A DNA stretch of 64,000 nt from contig JAWOKN010000030.1 in the NCBI GenBank assembly GCA_033854175.1, positions 22,172-86,171 of the forward strand, in the 5' to 3' direction. Below the pieces are notes generated by a model that had not been told where the DNA came from, ran no database searches, and saw only the letters and a list, made by a program, of their open reading frames with translations. This document shows, one piece after another, positions 52,196-60,223 of this stretch (position 1 is its first letter; each line of letters starts with the position of its first letter). The DNA comes from DATKPE01 sp033854175. Its GTDB lineage: Bacteria > Bacteroidota > Ignavibacteria > UBA10030 > SZUA-254. The translations under genes were made by a program, and so were the position numbers.

Positions 52196-55100
52196 ATGCC
52201 CAGATATCGTCGGATCGCCGCACTTTTTGTCCTTCTCCTTCTTGCCGGATCTTTGAAATCCGGTGTGAAACACGACCTCTTCCCCGCTCCGTATGCGAAA
52301 TCCCGTGTGGGGGCCGTTCAGATGAAAACACCCGCAAACAGCCGTTATTTGCCAGGCCGCGTGATCGTCAAGTTGCGACCGATGCGGTTATCAAAAGCCG
52401 CACAATCGTTCGGTGTTTCCAGCCTCGACCAGTTTGCAGGGAAATTCGGCGTGCAATCGATAGGGGAAATTTTCCCCCATCATGTCACACCCGCGAATCC
52501 CGACCGGGTTGACCTCACCAGATTTTATCTTCTGCGGTATTCGCAGAACAGTGACCCGTTTACGGTTGCCAAGGAACTTTCGGGGCGGCCGGAGGTTGAG
52601 TATGCAGAACCCTGGTTTATCTACGAGGTGGATGCAAATCCCACATTCACACCGAGCGATTCGTTGTTTCCGAATCAGTGGGCATTGAAGAAGATCAAGG
52701 CCGACAGTGCATGGAACGTGACGCAGGGGGACACGAACATCATCATCGCGATTGTCGACAATGCAGTCCAATGGGATCATCCCGACCTCATTACGAACAT
52801 CTGGTACAATCCAGGGGAAATGGGTCTCGACGCACAGGGACATGACAAGCGTTTTAACGGTATCGATGACGACGGTGACGGGTATGTTGACGACTGGCAC
52901 GGATGGGACTTTGCGGGTGCGGATGTCAATAATCCGACACAGGACAACAATCCGGAACCGACCGGTTCGAACAACACTCATGGAACGCATGTCGCAGGGC
53001 TGGCGGCCGCGGCCACAAACAATGTCACCGGTGTTGCAGGCGTCGGATTCAAATGCAGAATACTGCCGGTGAAGGCCGGTGCCGACAACGATTTCGGGTC
53101 TACGGGCTCGGCGTCGATCATCGAAGGATTCCCCGGCATCGTCTACGCTGCGGATAGGGGTGCGACCGCAATCAATTGCAGCTGGGGCGGAGCGGGGTAT
53201 TCACAATACGAGCAGGATGTCGTCAATTACGCCACACAGGCGGGTGCTCTGGTGGTCGCCGCTGCCGGGAACAGCGGCGGAAATGACATCAGCTATCCGG
53301 CCGGCTACGACAATGTCATCTCGGTCACCTCAACCAATCTCATCGACATCAAGGCATCCTATTCCCAGTACGGCTATACCATCGACCTCTGCGCCCCCGG
53401 GGGTGATTCCCACGCAAACGGGGATATCCTGAGCACGTTTTATCCGAACACCTACGCATATGCGATCGGGACGTCCATGGCCGCCCCGCACGTCACCGGT
53501 CTGGCGGGTTTGGTGAAGGCGGTTTTCCCGAGTTACACCGCGACTCAGATCGGGGAACAGATCCGTGTGACCTGCGATGACATCAGCGGGCTCAATGCAG
53601 GCTATTACCAGCAGTTGGGCAAGGGCCGCATCAATGCCATGCGGGCGGTAACGGGGTCGTCTCCGGCCATCCGCGTTACGGCGGTTGCAGTTGACGATTC
53701 GGCTGGTGGAAACAACAATCATGTGCCCGAACCGAACGAAACAATCAATCTCGTCACCACCTTTACGAATTACCTTCAGGCCACGAGTTCCGCTGCGGCT
53801 GTGAACCTGTTGACGAACGATACCACAGTCCAGATACTTCAGGGATCGTATCCTCTTGGCAGCATTGCCACACTGCAAAGCGTTGCGGTGAACGGCCCGG
53901 TCTTTCAGATTTTTGTAAAACCCAGCGTTCAGCCCGACCATATCGTTCTCCTGACATATAATTTTTCTGACGGGGTGTACAGCGATTATCAGACCATCCC
54001 TCTTATTGTGAATCCTTCCTATGCGACACAGTCGGTCAACAACGTGAGTGTGACATTCACCCACAACGGGAGGATCGGCTGGAACGATTTTCCGAACAAT
54101 ACCCAGGGGGTTGGTTTTGTCTACAACGGCGGGAATCAGCTATTCGAGGGGGGATTGATGATCGGCTACTCGGCCACGAACCTCGTCGATGTCGTGCGCA
54201 ACGATGTGGGTAACCAGGACGCCGATTTTATTTCACGCGGGATATACACCCTTCAGGCGCCCGGCGTGTATTCGGACCAGGACGGATCGACCACGTTTTC
54301 TGACAGCAATGCAGCCCTGGGGAACAGGATCGGACTCTCGGTCGCGATGTCCTCCTACGACTACACAACCCCCGCCGACAGGGATTTTGTGCTCGTGCGG
54401 TACGATATTAAAAACATCTCCGGGGCCAACATCTCCAACCTCTACACGGGACTTTTTACCGACTGGGATATGCTGCCTCCCGGGACGGCGCCGAGCGATT
54501 ATTACAATAACAACAAAACATCCTTCGATACGGTGCGGAAGATGGGATACGCCTGGTACGATACCACGCTGACGACCACATACTGCGGAGTCCGCGCGCT
54601 GACCGGAACGGGGGGATATTACGGCCTGACGATCGATTCTGCCAATGGGACCAGGGCGCAAAAATGGTCATGGATGACGAGCGGGATTCATCTCATGACA
54701 AGCCGGAACGACATCGATTTTGTGGTTTCAAGCGGTCCGTACACCATCCCGATCGGTTCAACGCAAACGGTGGGCTTTGCCCTTGTCGGGGGATACGGTC
54801 TGACAGCGTTTCAGGCTCATGCTGATGCAGCCGAGACAAAATGGGCAAGCCTCCTCAGCCTCATTTTCGGCCGGCCTCAGTTTTCCATCTCCATCCATCA
54901 GAATCCTGCGTTCACCAGTTATGCGGATATCTATCTCGCGACGGATTCCGTTCTTGCGGCTGTGCCGACGATGACGCTGAACAACGGGACTGCGAACCTC
55001 GACACGATCCCTCTTGTGAAGATCTCGGACAGTGCGCTGATCTATAAGGGATCATATCAATTTAGCTCCGGCGGAACGAAGACCATCGAGGTGACTGCCC

Positions 55101-55834
55101 AGACCGCGGGCGGCTTCGATACCGTTGTCGACCGGACATTCCAGACCAGTCTGGCAAAACCGGGTCTGGCGCAGACGGTCCAGGATCCTGAACACAGGGC
55201 GTTTCTGTCGATTCCGCCGGCTGCGGTGGACGAGGAGACGTACTTTATAGTTTATGCGAATGATAAGCAGATTTCGGATCAGGCATTTTATTCCCGGACA
55301 TATTCCTTCGGACCTGAAAAGAATTTCAGCGCCCCGCTTACGGTGAGCATTTACTACCAGGATCTCCGGCAATTCAGCGGGAAGGAAAATTATCTCCACA
55401 TATTCCGGCGCAGCGGCAGCCAATGGGTGCCCCTGGACAGCTGGATCAATCCCCGGGAGAAAACGATTCAGGCAACAGTAACCTCTCTCGGTGAGTTTGC
55501 GCTCGGGCTGGACACGCATTCCCAGACCCACCTCATTCCCGAAAATTTTGCCCTGTATCAGAATTATCCGAATCCCTTTAATCCCGAGACGAAAATCCGG
55601 TTTGCGATGCCATCGGACGGGCGTGTCAGGCTGCGGGTGTTCGACATCCTCGGGCAGCAGGTTCAGGTTCTGCTCGATGAATACCAGACAGCCGGGATTC
55701 ATGAAATCTCCTGGGACGGGCGGAACATGAACGGCGGAGTTCTGTCGAGCGGTCTTTATGTCTATCGTCTTGAGGTAACGCGCGGGAATGATATCCTCTA
55801 CACTTCATCACAAAAAATGCTTCTGCTTAAATAA
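52196..55834 (+). CDS. Secreted subtilisin-like serine protease (S8) with type IX sorting domain
   Basis: 1212 residues. Signal peptide at residues 6-23 (IAALFVLLLLAGSLKSG). A propeptide-like region (PGRVIVKLRP... to VEYAEPWFIYEVDANP) precedes the peptidase domain. The catalytic triad is D188 (IVDNAVQWDHPDL), H262 (NNTHGTHVAG) and S427 (GTSMAAPHVTG); the oxyanion asparagine is in AAAGNSGG. A DDDGDGYVDDWHGWDF calcium-binding insert follows the Asp. Several beta-sandwich domains fill 450-1110. The last ~95 residues are a type IX sorting domain (FALYQNYPNPFNPETKIRF... GLYVYRLE...KMLLLK). So it is exported by Sec and then by the type IX system to the surface. Confidence 0.93.
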   Translation: MPRYRRIAALFVLLLLAGSLKSGVKHDLFPAPYAKSRVGAVQMKTPANSRYLPGRVIVKLRPMRLSKAAQSFGVSSLDQFAGKFGVQSIGEIFPHHVTPANPDRVDLTRFYLLRYSQNSDPFTVAKELSGRPEVEYAEPWFIYEVDANPTFTPSDSLFPNQWALKKIKADSAWNVTQGDTNIIIAIVDNAVQWDHPDLITNIWYNPGEMGLDAQGHDKRFNGIDDDGDGYVDDWHGWDFAGADVNNPTQDNNPEPTGSNNTHGTHVAGLAAAATNNVTGVAGVGFKCRILPVKAGADNDFGSTGSASIIEGFPGIVYAADRGATAINCSWGGAGYSQYEQDVVNYATQAGALVVAAAGNSGGNDISYPAGYDNVISVTSTNLIDIKASYSQYGYTIDLCAPGGDSHANGDILSTFYPNTYAYAIGTSMAAPHVTGLAGLVKAVFPSYTATQIGEQIRVTCDDISGLNAGYYQQLGKGRINAMRAVTGSSPAIRVTAVAVDDSAGGNNNHVPEPNETINLVTTFTNYLQATSSAAAVNLLTNDTTVQILQGSYPLGSIATLQSVAVNGPVFQIFVKPSVQPDHIVLLTYNFSDGVYSDYQTIPLIVNPSYATQSVNNVSVTFTHNGRIGWNDFPNNTQGVGFVYNGGNQLFEGGLMIGYSATNLVDVVRNDVGNQDADFISRGIYTLQAPGVYSDQDGSTTFSDSNAALGNRIGLSVAMSSYDYTTPADRDFVLVRYDIKNISGANISNLYTGLFTDWDMLPPGTAPSDYYNNNKTSFDTVRKMGYAWYDTTLTTTYCGVRALTGTGGYYGLTIDSANGTRAQKWSWMTSGIHLMTSRNDIDFVVSSGPYTIPIGSTQTVGFALVGGYGLTAFQAHADAAETKWASLLSLIFGRPQFSISIHQNPAFTSYADIYLATDSVLAAVPTMTLNNGTANLDTIPLVKISDSALIYKGSYQFSSGGTKTIEVTAQTAGGFDTVVDRTFQTSLAKPGLAQTVQDPEHRAFLSIPPAAVDEETYFIVYANDKQISDQAFYSRTYSFGPEKNFSAPLTVSIYYQDLRQFSGKENYLHIFRRSGSQWVPLDSWINPREKTIQATVTSLGEFALGLDTHSQTHLIPENFALYQNYPNPFNPETKIRFAMPSDGRVRLRVFDILGQQVQVLLDEYQTAGIHEISWDGRNMNGGVLSSGLYVYRLEVTRGNDILYTSSQKMLLLK

Positions 55835-55843
55835 GGATCTCGT

Positions 55844-56467
55844 ATGAAGAAAGTCATGATAGTTCTTTTGGTTGGCGGGATGGTCTGGGGGGTTGTTTCC
55901 TGCTCAAACAGCGGCGGGGGTCCGCCGCCGCCGCCGACCGCCTCACAGCTGGTGGCTCAGGGCTGGCAGTCGTACAAACAGAAAAATTATCAGAGCGCGC
56001 TGAACTCGTTTACGAAGGCGATTCAGACGCAGGCAGGTTTTGCCGATGCCTATAACGGGGCCGGCTGGTCGAATGCAAAACTGAACCAGATGGGGGCGGC
56101 CATCAACCAGTTCACGTCCGGGTATCCCTACATCTCTACGAATCAGCCGCTGCAGGAACAATTCGAGGCCGGATTTGCCCTCGTATCGAATGTGCAGAAG
56201 AATTATTCACTTTCCGCATACTGGGCAGGGCATGTCCTGGAGGCGGATTCGACATGGATCTTCACGCGTGATGTCTCCGTCAATTCCGCTGATCTCCTTA
56301 TTCTGCGGGCGGAGGATTATTTTGCACTGGCGAAATTCGATTCAAGTTTGTTTGAAGTCCAGAGGCTTGACGCGCGCGATTCGCTGATTTTTACACCCAA
56401 TATATCGACCGATCTGGGAAGGATCCAGCTCGCGAATGAGATTGAGCGGCTTCGCTCATTGAACTAG
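55844..56467 (+). CDS. TPR-containing lipoprotein
   Basis: 207 residues. N-terminal lipoprotein signal (hydrophobic VMIVLLVGGMVWGVV, then S19-C20), followed by a proline- and glycine-rich linker (GGGPPPPP). Two tetratricopeptide-like repeats follow: AQGWQSYKQKNYQSALNSFTKAIQ and FADAYNGAGWSNAKLNQMGAAINQF (in parts). It starts 10 nt after the protease gene with an AAGGA-like site, so the two are probably an operon. A role as an adapter or chaperone of the secreted protease is inference only. Confidence 0.8.
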   Translation: MKKVMIVLLVGGMVWGVVSCSNSGGGPPPPPTASQLVAQGWQSYKQKNYQSALNSFTKAIQTQAGFADAYNGAGWSNAKLNQMGAAINQFTSGYPYISTNQPLQEQFEAGFALVSNVQKNYSLSAYWAGHVLEADSTWIFTRDVSVNSADLLILRAEDYFALAKFDSSLFEVQRLDARDSLIFTPNISTDLGRIQLANEIERLRSLN

Positions 56468-56536
56468 GAGATCCATTGTCGGTCCCCTTCCGGTGTGGTA
56501 CGATGGGCTGAGAGGACCCCGGCAGGTTGAATGATG

Positions 56537-56686
56537 TTATTTTGCCATCGCGTGCATGATGATTGCACCGAGGAAAAAACCGATCCAGAAGGAATAGCCG
56601 ATGATCACCCAGATACTCGCCCGTACCCGTGCGAGGGGTGATGACCGGTTGGTTTCCTGAGGAATATCTAATTCCTCGTTTGCCAT
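56537..56686 (-). CDS. Small membrane protein (49 residues), apparently CRP/FNR-regulated
   Basis: 49 residues from the ATG at 56686 on the minus strand; a longer frame up to 56737 is possible but would start upstream of the inferred transcription start (about 56729). One transmembrane helix, WVIIGYSFWIGFFLGAIIMHAMAK, ends at the C-terminus with a basic residue; the N-terminal 25 residues are soluble, with PLARVRAS next to the membrane. A perfect TGTGA-N6-TCACA operator at 56763-56778 lies 41.5 nt upstream of the expected start given the -10 TACAAT at 56741-56736. I do not recognise the family. Small single-helix proteins like this often accompany respiratory enzymes. Confidence 0.6.
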   Translation of the reverse strand: MANEELDIPQETNRSSPLARVRASIWVIIGYSFWIGFFLGAIIMHAMAK

Positions 56687-56735
56687 ATGAATTTTATGCT
56701 GTGAAGTTAGCTGCGTGTAGGGGGGCTGCATCTTC

Positions 56736-56741
56736 ATTGTA
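56736..56741 (-). promoter_or_regulatory. -10 element for the small membrane-protein gene
   Basis: TACAAT on the minus strand (56741-56736). Its inferred start near 56729 puts the operator at 56763-56778 exactly at -41.5, the class II activator position. Confidence 0.5.
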
Positions 56742-56762
56742 CAAAGGGGGATGCTTTACGGA

Positions 56763-56778
56763 TGTGAACCACATCACA
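56763..56778. promoter_or_regulatory. CRP/FNR-superfamily operator, perfect TGTGA-N6-TCACA (site 1)
   Basis: TGTGA (56763-56767), ACCACA, TCACA (56774-56778). It lies in the divergent gap between the minus-strand small membrane protein and the YCF48-like gene. A second perfect copy occurs at 58403-58418. Confidence 0.7.
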
Positions 56779-56872
56779 ACATCCGGAGATGGTTCATGAA
56801 ATGTGAGGGACCGTCGGTCACATTCTGCTGTTTTGCTCCGGCAAATGAACGTTATGAGCGAGTTGCAAGAAT

Positions 56873-58174
56873 ATGCGTAAATTGAGCCTGCTTGTTTTAT
56901 CCGTTTTTTTACACTTTGCCTCTCTCCACGGGCAGACCGGTTCATGGTCTGTGAAGACCTATGGCAGCGGAATCTGCCGGGACATATTCTTCCCGGACAC
57001 CTCGTATGGCTGGGCTGTGGGTGACTCGGGAAAAATCATGCGGAGCACAAACGGTGGCCTGAGCTGGGCGAACCAGACATCTCCGATCATCAGAAACCTC
57101 TATGCAGTTTATTTTATCGACCGGAATACAGGTTTTGCAGCGGGCGCGGCGGGGGCATTTCTGAAAACAACAAATGGCGGGGCCAACTGGACTTCACGTC
57201 CGACCTCCGACGTCCTCCCCTGGAAGCGTCTGTATTTCACGGATGCGCAAAACGGATGGTTATTGAGCGATACGGTCGCATCAAAAATTCACCATACCAC
57301 GGACGGGGGATTGACCTGGAACCCGGTTGGTCCGCAGATTCTCCCCGGTTATCCTGTCGCGGATATGTCGTTTTCGTCCGGAACTGACGGATGGGTTGCG
57401 AGCGATACCATTCTACTCCATTCCGCCGATGGTGTGACGTGGACAAACATGAACAACCGTTCTTTCACGTACCTTTTCGGCATATCGTTCCCGTCCGACA
57501 GTACGGGTTACCTCCTACACGTCTATTCGAATGGCTCCACCGATGTCAGCGTCATCTATTCGACCACCAATGCCGGCCAGACCTGGAGTCAGCTTCCCGG
57601 AACCTTCAACGGTGTGATTCTGAGAACGGTGACCTTCCTGAATCCCGTTGAAGGCTGGATGGCTGGTGACACTCTTCTCCCTGCAAGTTACGTTGCGGCG
57701 GGTAATGTGGTCTACCACACGACAGACGCAGGGTTTCACTGGCGGAGGGAACTGTATCTTGATTCCGTCACCATTGCGCGGATACACTTTTCCGATCAGG
57801 CCCATGGCTGGTTTGCGGGTTTCTCCAACGGTCAGGGCACATCTGCGCGGGCCATCGGAAAATATTCGGGCACGGTAACGGCTGTGTATGACAGGATCAA
57901 TACACCCCCGCGGTTCTTTACACTTGACCAGAATTACCCGAATCCGTTCAATCCCACGACGATCATATCTTTTTCACTCGCAAGGAGGGAGCATGTGCGT
58001 CTGGAGGTTATTGACCTCTCGGGAAGGGTGGTTCAGGTGATAGTCGATGGCATCCGGCCGCCCGGAGAATATTCAGAAATCTTTTCCGGCGGTCACAATA
58101 GTTCAGGCATATACTTCTACAGACTCTCCGCGGGATCGTCCTCACTGACAAAAAAAATGATCCTCCTCCGATAA
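56873..58174 (+). CDS. YCF48/BNR-repeat beta-propeller secreted protein with type IX sorting domain
   Basis: 433 residues. Signal peptide at residues 2-20 (LSLLVLSVFLHFASLHG). Repeated Asp-box-like units of the YCF48 (photosystem II assembly factor-like) type follow: SYGWAVGDSGKIMRSTNGGLSW, TGFAAGAAGAFLKTTNGGANW, NGWLLSDT...HHTTDGGLTW and others, each about 45-60 residues (each given in part). The C-terminal ~90 residues are a type IX sorting domain (FTLDQNYPNPFNPTTIISF ... GIYFYRLS...KKMILLR). It is therefore likely surface-exposed; the propeller's target is unknown. Confidence 0.87.
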   Translation: MRKLSLLVLSVFLHFASLHGQTGSWSVKTYGSGICRDIFFPDTSYGWAVGDSGKIMRSTNGGLSWANQTSPIIRNLYAVYFIDRNTGFAAGAAGAFLKTTNGGANWTSRPTSDVLPWKRLYFTDAQNGWLLSDTVASKIHHTTDGGLTWNPVGPQILPGYPVADMSFSSGTDGWVASDTILLHSADGVTWTNMNNRSFTYLFGISFPSDSTGYLLHVYSNGSTDVSVIYSTTNAGQTWSQLPGTFNGVILRTVTFLNPVEGWMAGDTLLPASYVAAGNVVYHTTDAGFHWRRELYLDSVTIARIHFSDQAHGWFAGFSNGQGTSARAIGKYSGTVTAVYDRINTPPRFFTLDQNYPNPFNPTTIISFSLARREHVRLEVIDLSGRVVQVIVDGIRPPGEYSEIFSGGHNSSGIYFYRLSAGSSSLTKKMILLR

Positions 58175-58180
58175 GGACAT

Positions 58181-58224
58181 TTTCAGGCCGTTTCCCGGCA
58201 ATTTTGCTTGCCGGTGACCTGAAA
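58181..58224 (+). terminator. Bipartite hairpin after the YCF48-like gene
   Basis: Outer stem TTTCAGG (58181-58187) / CCTGAAA (58218-58224) and inner stem CCGGCAA (58195-58201) / TTGCCGG (58208-58214). No T tract follows, so it is probably a 3'-end structure rather than a strong intrinsic terminator. Confidence 0.45.
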
Positions 58225-58274
58225 CAACGGGTGCAACTTTGCAACTTTTTGCATCTACATCTGTATTTAATATG

Positions 58275-58378
58275 TAGCGCGGCTGAGGGCTTATTGGGAA
58301 GGGATAAGCTTCAACAACTCACCACGCTATAGGCACAGAAGGGGACAAACAAACCCCACCCGCGCGGGTGGGGTTTTT
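58275..58378 (+). ncRNA. Candidate structured small RNA ending in a strong terminator
   Basis: Between 58225 and 58378 there is no credible protein. From about 58275 a long imperfect stem can be drawn: GCG-GG-TGAG-GCTTAT pairs with ATAAGC-CTCA-CC-CGC (ending near 58327), with an asymmetric internal loop on the 3' side. It is followed by an unpaired purine-rich stretch and by the perfect terminator palindrome at 58351-58376. The AT-rich -10-like sequence at 58264-58273 lies just upstream. I do not recognise an RNA family; it lacks the signatures of SRP RNA, tmRNA and RNase P. Candidate only. Confidence 0.4.
58351..58378 (+). terminator. Strong intrinsic terminator
   Basis: A 26-nt perfect palindrome AAACCCCACCCGC / GCGGGTGGGGTTT, then TT. 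It would also stop transcription from the other strand. Confidence 0.9.
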
Positions 58379-58402
58379 ATCTGTTACCCGGTTTTTTTCT
58401 GA

Positions 58403-58418
58403 TGTGAGTTCAATCACA
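58403..58418. promoter_or_regulatory. CRP/FNR-superfamily operator, perfect TGTGA-N6-TCACA (site 2)
   Basis: TGTGA (58403-58407), GTTCAA, TCACA (58414-58418). Both sites are preceded by GA and have A before TCACA. No clear -10 is seen at the class II position, but TTAAGT (58443-58448) is near. Confidence 0.6.
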
Positions 58419-58451
58419 GCCAGGATGAACGGAGAAGATTTTTTAAGTAAT

Positions 58452-58516
58452 TTGAATTTGTTAGAATCATGGTGGATTGGAGAAAGCCTCGACCAGAAAT
58501 GGTTGAGGTTTTTTTT
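58452..58516 (+). ncRNA. Candidate short RNA downstream of CRP-type site 2
   Basis: If site 2 acts at -41.5, transcription would start near 58452 and end at the terminator at 58487-58516, giving an RNA of about 65 nt. A reading frame from ATG 58424 to 58556 (44 codons) crosses the terminator and has no good ribosome-binding site, so an RNA product is preferred. Candidate only. Confidence 0.3.
58487..58516 (+). terminator. Intrinsic terminator downstream of CRP-type site 2
   Basis: 8-bp stem CCTCGACC (58487-58494) / GGTTGAGG (58501-58508) with one G-T pair, a 6-nt loop, then eight T. Confidence 0.85.
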
Positions 58517-58824
58517 GTCTTGTCATGCCTCCCCCCGAAAAAAGCCGGTAGCGTAAGATTCTCTCCCCGTGATATCAGTAGGCCCTTGTCATCACATGGT
58601 GAGGATTCAGGCCCCCGGCCTGTAAAGGGGCCTTAATGTGGAAAACGGATTTTATCGCAGAACGGACACTCGTGCCGGGCCGTTTCAACCGGCTGGCGAA
58701 GGGAGAATCCCTTTCGGGAATTTGGGCGTATCGAAAAAGATTTGTACACTTATGGCCATTCATTCTCACGGTGGTTCCGGACGGAGAATCAGTTGTGAAA
58801 CAAGCATAGAGAGGGGCTCGGCAC
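58517..58824. other. Stretch without a recognised gene
   Basis: No credible coding frame, strong repeat or terminator was seen here. A TCAC-ATG-GTGA palindrome lies at 58594-58604 without a known role. The leader of the permease gene ends in GAGAGGGG shortly before its TTG start. Confidence 0.4.
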
Positions 58825-60063
58825 TTGTCTGCCGCGACGGTAATATTTTTGCTGACATATGTTCTGATCTCGCTCGGTGAGCATGGTCCGCGCCGGCTCG
58901 ACCGGCCCTCTGCCGCGCTTCTCGGTGCCGTACTGATGGTCATGAGCGGCTCCATAACGCGTGCGGAAGCGGCTGCGGCGATGGATATTCATACACTTGC
59001 CGTACTTTTTGGCATGATGCTCCTGGTCGTGATTCTCATGCAGAGCGGTCTTCCGGGGTATCTAGCGGTCAGAGTATTGCATCGAAGCACAAGTCCCCGG
59101 ATGCTCATGGCGATCGTTGTCTTTACCGCCGGTTTTGCCTCCGCGGCGGTGCTGAATGATACGGTCTGTCTCCTGGGCACGCCGATTCTTCTGGAGATCA
59201 CGGAGCAGGCGGGAATATCCGAGATCCCGTTTCTCCTCGCGCTTGCGACGAGTGCGAACATCGGAAGCGTCATGACGCTCACCGGCAATCCTCAGAATGT
59301 CATCATCGGGCACGCCTCGGGCTGGAGTTGGTCAGGGTTCGCGCTGCGCATGGTTCCTGTCGGGGTGATCTGTCTGGGGCTCAACTGGTTGATTCTATCC
59401 GTTTTTTACCGCCGGTCGTTCGGACAGATAAGGATTTCCAGGCAACAAGCCCCCTCATCGGAGACCATAAACCGTGACAGTGCGGTCAAAGGGACTGTCA
59501 TGCTCATCGCCCTGATCGGAGCGTTCTGCATCGGGGCTCCGATGGATTTCGCCGCCGTTGCGTCAGGGACTCTTCTTCTGGTATGGATCCGCCGGCCGAC
59601 CCGTGAGGCGTTGGAAGCTGTGGACTGGTCATTGCTCTTGTTTTTTTCGGGGCTTTTTGTTGTGGTGGACGGTTTTGTCAGGGTGGAAGGCCATCTGGTG
59701 CATGACTGGGTACGGGCGTTGGGAACGACGGTAGACTCGCTGAGCATCTTTCAGATCAGTGTCGGGACGTTAATCGGAAGTAATATCTTTTCCAATGTTC
59801 CTTTTGTCCTGATAATCAGCCAATGGGTACAACAGATGAGCGATCCCCGGTTTATCTGGCTCGTGCTTGCTCTGACGAGCACGTTCGCGGGAAATCTGAC
59901 ACTGCTCGGCAGTGTGGCGAATGTCATCGTTGCGCAGAGTGCGCGGCACAAGGTCAGAGTGGGGTTCCGGGACTTTCTCAGGCTGGGAGTGCCGATCACG
60001 ATTTTGACGACGATCGTCGGGGTGCTGATCCTCTGGACATATTGGCACTTGGGCTGGGTCTAG
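58825..60063 (+). CDS. SLC13/ArsB-like ion permease
   Basis: 412 residues, ten to eleven membrane helices, starting at a TTG at 58825 behind GAGAGGGG. Ion-transporter-superfamily features: RLDRPSAALLGAVLMVMSGSIT near the start, the hydrophobic hairpin AAVLNDTVCLLGTPILLEI with the conserved N-D before T, ALATSANIGSVMTLTGNPQNVII (the SNT-like motif, NPQN), and in the second half SNIFSNVPFVLII and TFAGNLTLLGSVANVIVA (the second inverted-repeat copy). This fits the ArsB/P-protein/NhaD part of the superfamily. The ion could be arsenite, sodium or a dicarboxylate; no arsR or arsC is nearby, so arsenic is not favoured. Confidence 0.85.
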   Translation: MSAATVIFLLTYVLISLGEHGPRRLDRPSAALLGAVLMVMSGSITRAEAAAAMDIHTLAVLFGMMLLVVILMQSGLPGYLAVRVLHRSTSPRMLMAIVVFTAGFASAAVLNDTVCLLGTPILLEITEQAGISEIPFLLALATSANIGSVMTLTGNPQNVIIGHASGWSWSGFALRMVPVGVICLGLNWLILSVFYRRSFGQIRISRQQAPSSETINRDSAVKGTVMLIALIGAFCIGAPMDFAAVASGTLLLVWIRRPTREALEAVDWSLLLFFSGLFVVVDGFVRVEGHLVHDWVRALGTTVDSLSIFQISVGTLIGSNIFSNVPFVLIISQWVQQMSDPRFIWLVLALTSTFAGNLTLLGSVANVIVAQSARHKVRVGFRDFLRLGVPITILTTIVGVLILWTYWHLGWV

Positions 60064-60147
60064 ATGGCGGGATGGACAGACGATCCGCATGGAAGGCCGG
60101 CGGCAGCGGCGGCGGCCGCGGTGTGCTTGGTAAATTAAAAAAGGTCC

Positions 60148-60157
60148 CACTTTCGTG
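60148..60157 (+). repeat. Left subterminal inverted repeat of the IS
   Basis: CACTTTCGTG, the exact reverse complement of 61545-61554. Confidence 0.75.
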
Positions 60158-60223
60158 GTATTGAAGTTATCCGTAATTTACGGCTGACCAAAACCACAAC
60201 AAACCAACGAAAGGAGACCTTTA

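Noticed and set aside
58368..58556. Possible 62-residue protein starting inside the strong terminator at 58351-58376
   Set aside because: Begins with a GTG in a terminator, runs through a second terminator, and lacks a ribosome-binding site or recognisable motif.
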